Made by a program: the position numbers and the translations under genes. Below the pieces are notes generated by a model. The model saw only the letters and a list, made by a program, of their open reading frames with translations, had not been told where the DNA came from and searched no databases. Below, in pieces: positions 58,727 to 64,000 of a DNA stretch of 64,000 nt. Origin of the DNA: Allobogoriella deserti (GTDB lineage Bacteria; Actinomycetota; Actinomycetes; Actinomycetales; Actinomycetaceae); contig NZ_JBHUEE010000006.1 of assembly GCF_042680605.1 (NCBI RefSeq), positions 62,001-126,000 of the forward strand, read 5' to 3'. The number at the start of each line of letters is the position of its first letter. Positions within the stretch are counted from its first letter, which is position 1.

Positions 58727-59746
58727 TCAGGCCGCGGCGCGGTCGGCGGCAAGGCGGCGCCGCAACCCCACCTCCTGGATCGCCGGCGGCTGGTAGTCCT
58801 GGTCGAGCGTGCCGACGTCGGTTCCCGGCGGGACGATCTCGTCGATCCGGTCGAGGACGTCGTCCGGCAGCTCGACGTCTAGACCCTGGAGCAGGTCGTC
58901 GAGATGCGCCATGGTGCGTGGCCCCAGCAGGGCGCTGGTGATGCCCGGATGGGCGATGACGAAGGCCATGGCGAGGTGCGTCATCCGCAGCCCGGACTCC
59001 TCCGCGAGCGGGACGAGCTGCTCGACGGCGTCGAGTCGCCGTTCGTCGGTGAGGTGGCGGAAGACCTGGCCCCGTAGCAGGTCGTTCTCACCGCCCTTGC
59101 GGACGCGTCCGGTGAGCAGTCCCTGCCCGAACGGCCCCCAGGCCAGGGTGCCCATCCCGTACTGCTGCGCCAGCGGGAGGACGTCGCGCTCGCGGCCACG
59201 GTTGAGGATCGAGTACGGCGGCTGCTCGACCCGGAACCGCTGCAGCCCGGCCCGCTCGGCGACCCACTGTGCCTCGACGATGGTTGCCGGCGGCGTCGTC
59301 GACGAGCCGATCGCGCGGACCTTCCCGGCGCGGACGAGGTCCGTCAGGACCGAGAGCGTCTCCTCCAGGTCGGTGGCGGGATCCGGTCGCTGCAGCTGGT
59401 AGATGTCGATGTGGTCGGTGCCGAGTCGGCGCAGCGAGGCCTCGACGGCTCGGGTGATCCACCGACGCGAGGCTCCTTGCTGATTGGGGTCCTCGCCCAT
59501 CGGCATGCCGACCTTCGTGGCCAGCACCACCTCGTCACGGCGGCCCTTGAGCGCCCGGCCGACGACCTCCTCCGCGTCGCCGTACCGGTCGGCGCAGTCG
59601 ATGAGGTTGATGCCGGCGTCCAGTGCTCTGTTGATGATCCGGCCGGACTCGTCCGGGTCGTTACCCATCTGGCTGGCGAACATCAGGGTGCCGAGCGCGT
59701 ACGGGCTCACGCGGATGCCGGTCTGGCCGAGGAGGCGGTACTTCAT
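58727..59746 (-). CDS. Aldo/keto reductase with Gln in place of the catalytic His
   Basis: A 339-residue barrel enzyme (MKYRLLGQTGIRVSPYALGTL start). Asp50, Tyr55 (IDCADRYGD) and Lys78 (LATKVG) of the tetrad are present, but the His position in DIYQL-H-RPD is Gln119. The C-terminal cofactor site is IAHPGITSALLGPRTMAHLDDLL. GAGGA lies seven bases before the ATG. It is divergent from a TetR gene with dyad sequence between them. The likely role is carbonyl reduction or dehydrogenation of a small molecule. Confidence 0.93.
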   Translation of the reverse strand: MKYRLLGQTGIRVSPYALGTLMFASQMGNDPDESGRIINRALDAGINLIDCADRYGDAEEVVGRALKGRRDEVVLATKVGMPMGEDPNQQGASRRWITRAVEASLRRLGTDHIDIYQLQRPDPATDLEETLSVLTDLVRAGKVRAIGSSTTPPATIVEAQWVAERAGLQRFRVEQPPYSILNRGRERDVLPLAQQYGMGTLAWGPFGQGLLTGRVRKGGENDLLRGQVFRHLTDERRLDAVEQLVPLAEESGLRMTHLAMAFVIAHPGITSALLGPRTMAHLDDLLQGLDVELPDDVLDRIDEIVPPGTDVGTLDQDYQPPAIQEVGLRRRLAADRAAA

Positions 59747-59777
59747 GGCGGGATCCTCACGGTGGGAGATGACATGC

Positions 59778-59823
59778 TAACCGGAACAACGTTCAGGAAC
59801 TATACGGAACGCGGCTCCGGTTA
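59778..59823. promoter_or_regulatory. Widely spaced inverted repeat between the reductase and TetR genes
   Basis: TAACCGGA and TCCGGTTA form perfect 8-bp arms 30 bp apart, covering the divergent promoters. GGAAC elements recur inside (CCGGAACAAC, CAGGAAC, CGGAACG). CATACT lies seven bases before the TetR ATG at 59851. Confidence 0.5.
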
Positions 59824-59850
59824 TCAACGGCTCCAGGCATACTGGACGGC

Positions 59851-60444
59851 ATGACGACGGCGGAGCAGCGGACGGGCGAAGGCCGGCAGCGGCGGCGGCG
59901 CGTCGATGCCGAGCGGAATGTGCACGCCCTGCTCGAGTCCGCCAAGGCGGTGTTCGCCCGCTCCGGTGTCGACGCGCCGGCCCGTGAGATCACGGACGCG
60001 GCGGGTCTCGGCGTCGGCACGCTGTACCGGCACTTCCCGCGGCGTGCCGACCTCATCCTCGGCGTGCTGCAGCACGAGATCGACGCGTGCGCCGACGCCG
60101 CCCTGGCCATGCGCTCCGACGAGGCGCCGTACGCGGCGCTGCGCGCGTGGGTCGAGCAGTACGTCGAGCTGGTCGCCACCAAGCGGGGTCTCGCCGGTGC
60201 GTTGCACTCCGCGGATCCGGCGTTCGAAGGCCTGCACGACCGCGTCACCGAACGCCTCGAGCCGGCGGCCGCGGCGCTCCTGGCGGATGCGCACGCCGCG
60301 GGCGAGATCACCGGTGACGTCAGCGCTCGGGAGCTGCTGTACGCCGTCGGGTTGCTGTGTCAGCCCGTCCCCGCTGCCGACTTCGGCCTGGCCGAGAACC
60401 GTCGGATGGTCGAGGTGTTCGTGGGCGGGCTCCGGAGCGGCTGA
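59851..60444 (+). CDS. TetR-family transcriptional regulator
   Basis: A 197-residue repressor with a basic N-terminus (RQRRRRVDAERNVHALLESAKAVFARSGVDAPAREITDAAGLGVGTLYRHFPRRADLILGVL). The REITDAAGLGVGTLYRHFP helix-turn-helix is the common TetR form. It has a TetR_C_33-like C-terminus. The ATG is preceded by CATACT at seven bases, suggesting a leaderless message. It probably represses the divergent aldo/keto reductase gene. Confidence 0.92.
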   Translation: MTTAEQRTGEGRQRRRRVDAERNVHALLESAKAVFARSGVDAPAREITDAAGLGVGTLYRHFPRRADLILGVLQHEIDACADAALAMRSDEAPYAALRAWVEQYVELVATKRGLAGALHSADPAFEGLHDRVTERLEPAAAALLADAHAAGEITGDVSARELLYAVGLLCQPVPAADFGLAENRRMVEVFVGGLRSG

Positions 60445-60516
60445 GAGCTCGTACTCGCGTGCACGGCGCCGAGCCGGTGGGGTGAATCCCAGCCCGAACC
60501 CGCGCTTGCGGAGTGC

Positions 60517-60522
60517 TAGCAT
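60517..60522 (+). promoter_or_regulatory. -10 box of the toxin-antitoxin operon
   Basis: TAGCAT stands six bases before GTG 60529, indicating a leaderless transcript and supporting that start codon. Confidence 0.6.
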
Positions 60523-60528
60523 CGAGGC

Positions 60529-60756
60529 GTGCCGACGCTCTACATACGTCACGTCCCCGACGACGTCGCTGAGACGCTGAAGGAGCGCGCCGCGGCCGAG
60601 GGGAAGTCGTTGTCGGCCTACGTGGCCGCGGAGCTGGGTCGACTCGCCGCCCGTCCCACCAACGCCGAGGTCGTGGCCCGGCTACGACGGCGAGACCGCA
60701 CCGAGGGGCCCAGCGCCGCAGAGATCGTCGACGTCCTGCGGGAGTCCCGGCGGTGA
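60529..60756 (+). CDS. vapB: Antitoxin, ribbon-helix-helix type (VapB/FitA-like)
   Basis: A 75-residue protein with the ribbon-helix-helix N-terminus LYIRHVPDDVAETLKERAAAEGKSLSAYVAAEL and a C-terminal part (EVVARLRRRDRTEGPSAAEIVDVLRESRR) that should wrap the toxin. It overlaps the PIN-domain gene by 4 bp, the classical order for a type II toxin-antitoxin operon. The pair would autoregulate by binding its own promoter. Confidence 0.9.
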   Translation: MPTLYIRHVPDDVAETLKERAAAEGKSLSAYVAAELGRLAARPTNAEVVARLRRRDRTEGPSAAEIVDVLRESRR

Positions 60757-61145
60757 TCGTCATCGACGCCTCGGCGATGGTCGAGGCGCTGATCGGCCGC
60801 GACGTCGACGGCGGGCTGCTCGAGGCGATGAGCGCGGAGGTCGCCGCCCCGCACCTGCTGGATGTCGAGGTCCTGTCGGTCCTGCGAGGGCTGGTTCTTG
60901 GCGGCAAGCTGCAGTCCGACGTCGCAGAGGCCGCACGTGCGGACCACTTCGAGCTGGCCGTCGACAGGTATGACACGGCCTCCGTGGCGGAACGGCTATG
61001 GGACCTGCGCCATCGCTACACCAGCTACGACGCGGCCTACCTCGCCCTGGCGGAGACCCTCGACGTCCCGCTGCACACGTGCGACACGAAGCTCGACAGC
61101 GGGGGGCACGACGTGACGGTGCGCGTCCACGCTCGTACGCACTGA
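60753..61145 (+). CDS. vapC: PIN-domain ribonuclease toxin, VapC-like
   Basis: A 130-residue PIN nuclease with four acidic metal ligands: Asp5 (VIDASAMVE), Glu39 (LLDVEVLSVLR), Asp93 (YTSYDAAYLALAE) and Asp111 (HTCDTKL). The YDAAYLALAE motif is highly typical of VapC. It cleaves RNA when not bound by the antitoxin. The start is GTG, coupled to the antitoxin stop. Confidence 0.93.
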   Translation: MIVIDASAMVEALIGRDVDGGLLEAMSAEVAAPHLLDVEVLSVLRGLVLGGKLQSDVAEAARADHFELAVDRYDTASVAERLWDLRHRYTSYDAAYLALAETLDVPLHTCDTKLDSGGHDVTVRVHARTH

Positions 61146-61178
61146 GTCACCGGTCGGCCGTCAGTCCCGGCCGGTGAC
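61146..61178. terminator. Bidirectional stem-loop between vapC and the GH2 gene
   Basis: GTCACCGG pairs perfectly with CCGGTGAC across 17 bases directly after the vapC stop, and it extends into the last codons of the convergent GH2 gene. No U tract. Confidence 0.5.
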
Positions 61179-63023
61179 CGCCCGGCGGATCTGCTCGATA
61201 GGCACCTTCGGGGTGCGGTCGGCGGTGAGCAGGCCGTTGGTCTCCTGCATGGTGTCGGTGAGCTGGGTGTAGCAGGAGCCGGTGAGGAAGGAGCTGGCGC
61301 GGATCGCGTCGTACAGGGCGGTGATCCGGGCGATCCAGTCCTCGCCGTCGGCCGCCGTGGTGTACCCCCAGGCGTCCTCGCGGGCGGTGCCCGGCTGGTA
61401 GTTGACCCCACCGAACTCGGTGAGCATCACCGGCTGGCCGTGGTCGACGGCGTCGCCGACGAGGATTCGCCGGCCGGCCGGTCCGAACCCGACCATGAGT
61501 CGTGCCCGTGCGTCCTCGTCCGCGTAGGTCGTCGCCAGCACCGCGCCGTCGCCCTCGTAGTCGTGGACGGTGATGATGTCGGTGTTCTGCAACTCCCAAC
61601 CGTCGTTGGAGACCACCGGTCGCGAGGGGTCGAGCGCGCGGGTGAGGTCGGTCAGTGCGCGGGAGTACGCCTGGTGCGCCGGGTCGTCGGCGACGTGCTG
61701 GATGCCCCAGGACTCGTTGAACGGCACCCAGGTGACGATGGAGGGGTGGGAGGCGTCGCGCTCGACGGCGTCCATCCATTCCCGGGTCAGTCGCTGGACG
61801 GCCGTCGCGGAGAACTCGTACGCCCCGGGCGTCTCGCCCCAGACGAGAATGCCGAGCCGGTCCGCCCAGTACAGGAACCGGGGATCCTCGACCTTCTGGT
61901 GGATCCGGCACGCGTTGAAGCCGAGTTCCTTGATGAGCTCGACCTCGCGCCGCAGCGCCTCGCGGGACGGAGCCGCGATGTGGCTCTCGGGCCAGTAGCC
62001 CTGATTGAGAACGGAACGCACGTGGTACGGGCGGCCGTTGAGCAGGAACGCGTCCCGGTCGGTCGCGGTGGTGCGCACACCGAGGTAGGAGCTGACGGCG
62101 TCGAGCGTGGCGCCTGCCGCGTCGGTCAGACGCACGGTCGTGTCCACCAGCCGCGGATGCTCGGGGGACCAGGTCAGCTCGTCCGCGGCTTGCCCGTTGC
62201 GCTGGCGGGCGATCGGCACGGTCAACTCCACCTCGGTCCTGGTGCGCGGAACCTCCACCTCGACCGTGCCGAAGTCCTCGTCGCGCTCGTCGAACCGCAG
62301 GTGCACGCCGATGCGGCTCCCGGCGGGCGCCGCGCCGCGCAGCCGGACGGTGAGGTCGACGGCGTGCGGTCCGGCGGGCAGCCACCTGAGATCGGCGATG
62401 CTCGCCTCCGGGACCGCCTCCAACCACACGGTCTGCCAGATGCCGGTGGTCCGCCGGTACCAGATCGCGTGGGCGCGCTCGTGCCAGTCCTGCTTCCCGC
62501 GCGGCTGGGTGAGGTCGTGCGGGTCGTCCTCGGCCCGCACCACCAGCGTGTGCTCGCTCTCCTGATCCAGCAGGTGGGTCACGTCGAACGTGAACGGGGT
62601 GTGCCCGCCCTCGTGCTCGCCGACGAACGCGCCGTCGATCCACACCGAGGCCCGGTAGTCGACCGCGCCGAAGTGCAGCAGAACCCTCGGCGAACGCTCG
62701 GACACCCCGGCCCCGGCCAGGTCCGCCCGGGTGATGCTCCGCTGGTACCAGACCACGGGGTGGAAGCCGGGCTCGTCGACGCCGGAGGCGACCGACTCCG
62801 GCGGGAACGGCACCCGGATCTCCCGGCTCGTGGGCAGCCCCGCGGCCCATCCCTCCGTGAGGCCGGTGTTGTCGTCGTCGTGCTGGAAGGCCCACACGCC
62901 GTCGAGGTCGGCCCAGGCGGCGCGCATGAGCTGGGGCCGCGGGTAGCTGCCGTCCTGCCGGCTGGCGAGCGGGAGGCCGCCGGGAGCGGGCGCGGTCTGG
63001 GCACGGGTCGCGTCGGAGGTCAT
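61161..63023 (-). CDS. Family 2 glycoside hydrolase (beta-galactosidase/glucuronidase type)
   Basis: A 620-residue enzyme with the GH2 order: jelly-roll sugar-binding domain (about 40-210, FGAVDYRASVWIDGAFVGEHEGGHTPFTFDV), immunoglobulin-like domain (about 215-330) and TIM barrel. The acid/base Glu437 is in VPFNESWG and the nucleophile Glu536 in LTEFGG. It has no signal peptide, so it is cytoplasmic. It is shorter than LacZ and closer to the compact bacterial GH2 group. The start at 63023 follows the LacI-type operator. The exact sugar is unknown. Confidence 0.94.
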   Translation of the reverse strand: MTSDATRAQTAPAPGGLPLASRQDGSYPRPQLMRAAWADLDGVWAFQHDDDNTGLTEGWAAGLPTSREIRVPFPPESVASGVDEPGFHPVVWYQRSITRADLAGAGVSERSPRVLLHFGAVDYRASVWIDGAFVGEHEGGHTPFTFDVTHLLDQESEHTLVVRAEDDPHDLTQPRGKQDWHERAHAIWYRRTTGIWQTVWLEAVPEASIADLRWLPAGPHAVDLTVRLRGAAPAGSRIGVHLRFDERDEDFGTVEVEVPRTRTEVELTVPIARQRNGQAADELTWSPEHPRLVDTTVRLTDAAGATLDAVSSYLGVRTTATDRDAFLLNGRPYHVRSVLNQGYWPESHIAAPSREALRREVELIKELGFNACRIHQKVEDPRFLYWADRLGILVWGETPGAYEFSATAVQRLTREWMDAVERDASHPSIVTWVPFNESWGIQHVADDPAHQAYSRALTDLTRALDPSRPVVSNDGWELQNTDIITVHDYEGDGAVLATTYADEDARARLMVGFGPAGRRILVGDAVDHGQPVMLTEFGGVNYQPGTAREDAWGYTTAADGEDWIARITALYDAIRASSFLTGSCYTQLTDTMQETNGLLTADRTPKVPIEQIRRAVTGRD

Positions 63024-63043
63024 ACGGGCGAGCCTACCGATCA

Positions 63044-63057
63044 TTCCAGCGCTGTAA
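63044..63057. promoter_or_regulatory. LacI-type operator
   Basis: TTCCAGCGCTGTAA is a near-perfect 14-bp palindrome (perfect core CAGCGCTG) with the central CG typical of LacI-family operators. It lies between the GH2 gene and the divergent LacI gene. Confidence 0.75.
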
Positions 63058-63087
63058 AGCGGCGTCCGCGGCCGATACGGTAAGCCC

Positions 63088-64000
63088 GTGAAGAGGGTGA
63101 CCCTGCAGGACGTCGCGGACCACGCCGGGGTGTCGATGAAGACCGTCTCCAACGTGGTGCGGAACTACCGGCACGTGAGCCCGGCGATGCGGGCGCGCGT
63201 GCAGGCCGCGATCGATGAACTCGGCTATCGACCCGACGTGCGGGGCCGTAACCTCGCCACCGGCCGGTCGGGGATGCTGGCGCTCGCGTTCCCGGACCTT
63301 CGGCGGCCCTACTTCGCCGAGCTGGCCCACACCTTCGCGCGGGTGAGCGTGGCCCGCGGGTACCGCCTGCTGCTCGAGGAGACCGGCGCCGACCCTGACG
63401 GCGAGCGCGCCGCGCTGCGCGACCGTGACGCCGGCCTGGTGGACGGCCTGATCGTCCACCCGCAGGCCTTGTCCGCCGCGGAGCTGAGCGAGCTGAGCCA
63501 GGACACGCCGGTGGTCTTCCTCGGCGAGGACGAGCAGCCGGCGGGCGCCGACCAGGTCGCCATCGACAACGTGGCCGCCGCCGACGACGCCGTCACCCAT
63601 CTGGTCCGTGCCGGTCGGACCCGCATCGGGTTCCTCGGACACGAGACGGGCGCCCTGTCACGAACCTCGCAGCTGCGACTCGAGGGGTTCCGCCGGGGAC
63701 TGGAACGGGCCGGCAGGCCCCTCGAAGAGACCCTGCTCATCGACCGCGACGAGGGAGACGCGGTCGGCGGTGAGCACGCACTCGCCGCCGCCCTCGACGG
63801 CGGTCTCGAGGTGGACGGGCTGGTCTGCCGCGACGACCTCGCCGCCGTCGGGGCGCTGCGGGCCCTGCGGCTGCGCGGGATCTCGGTACCGCAGGAGGTT
63901 GCCGTTGTCGGTTGGGACGACATCGAGCTCACGGCCAGTACAGTTCCCTCGCTGACCACGGTCGCGCCGGACGTGGATGCACTTGCCGAGCGTGCGCTCG
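63088..64000 (+). CDS. LacI-family transcriptional regulator (3' end outside window)
   Basis: The first 304 residues of a LacI repressor: helix-turn-helix and hinge VTLQDVADHAGVSMKTVSNVVRNYRHVSPAMRARVQAAIDELGYRPDVRGRNLATGRSG, then a periplasmic-binding-protein-like sugar domain (LALAFPDLRRPYFAELAHTF, DGLIVHPQ, RIGFLGHE, EVAVVGWDDIELTASTVPSLTTV). The start is GTG 63088 with TACGGT six bases upstream (leaderless). It is open to the last base. It probably represses the divergent GH2 gene. Confidence 0.95.
   Translation, partial: MKRVTLQDVADHAGVSMKTVSNVVRNYRHVSPAMRARVQAAIDELGYRPDVRGRNLATGRSGMLALAFPDLRRPYFAELAHTFARVSVARGYRLLLEETGADPDGERAALRDRDAGLVDGLIVHPQALSAAELSELSQDTPVVFLGEDEQPAGADQVAIDNVAAADDAVTHLVRAGRTRIGFLGHETGALSRTSQLRLEGFRRGLERAGRPLEETLLIDRDEGDAVGGEHALAAALDGGLEVDGLVCRDDLAAVGALRALRLRGISVPQEVAVVGWDDIELTASTVPSLTTVAPDVDALAERAL

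Overview
The window is about 70% GC. Its genes use GTG starts freely, many appear to be leaderless, and its regulators are mostly TetR, MarR, MerR and GntR types. This points to a high-GC actinomycete, probably a free-living member of Micrococcales; the order-level placement is inference only. It opens inside the 3' end of the replicative helicase gene dnaB, so this is chromosome. No tRNA, rRNA, CRISPR array, insertion sequence or prophage was recognised.

Region 1 (1-13.4 kb) alternates working genes with decaying ones. After dnaB come a NUDIX fragment, a DUF2332 fragment, a frameshifted tyrosine phosphatase and an AraC fragment. Then follows an eight-gene minus-strand operon (8537 down to 2236): an ECF sigma factor, a membrane protein that may be its anti-sigma partner, two ABC ATPases with their membrane subunits, and a lipoprotein. 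The layout resembles bacteriocin-immunity or envelope-stress ABC systems. Next are a NUDIX remnant, a GT-C glycosyltransferase-like membrane protein, a dead UPF0060 fragment, a methyltransferase, a P-loop kinase and a frameshifted EamA exporter.

Region 2 (13.4-24.3 kb) is a series of regulator-plus-enzyme cassettes with clear palindromic operators: MarR/EamA, TetR/arylamine N-acetyltransferase, TetR/P450, MerR/UPF0060, TetR/dehalogenase-like hydrolase and TetR/acyltransferase. It reads as a xenobiotic or toxin response area.

Region 3 (24.3-32 kb) holds a sulfatase operon with a sugar-type ABC importer that lacks an ATPase gene, a DUF624 protein and a divergent GntR regulator. A CPBP protease gene and remnants of AraC and VOC genes lie around it.

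Region 4 (32-40.7 kb) is the most unusual. An Lrp/AsnC regulator and an NCS1 transporter with a tiny membrane protein lie next to a divergent, tightly packed operon. That operon encodes acetone-carboxylase-like beta, alpha and gamma subunits, a beta-keto acid cleavage enzyme (BKACE/DUF849) and a betainyl-CoA-thioesterase-like protein. Together they suggest carboxylation of a methyl ketone, CoA-dependent cleavage of the resulting beta-keto acid, and hydrolysis of the acyl-CoA.

Region 5 (40.7-46.2 kb) is an AraC-controlled GH4 glycosidase with a second ATPase-less sugar importer. Region 6 (46.3-53.4 kb) is an unexplained operon of a DUF1611-like P-loop protein, an ABC exporter, a membrane-anchored protein and an HTTM protein, possibly preceded by a Cys-containing peptide, followed by two membrane proteins, one of the PepSY type. 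Region 7 (53.4-64 kb) holds a methyltransferase, an MmyB-like regulator with an aldo/keto reductase, an ABC exporter pair, a second aldo/keto reductase with a TetR regulator, a VapBC-type toxin-antitoxin pair, and a GH2 glycosidase with a divergent LacI regulator that runs off the end.
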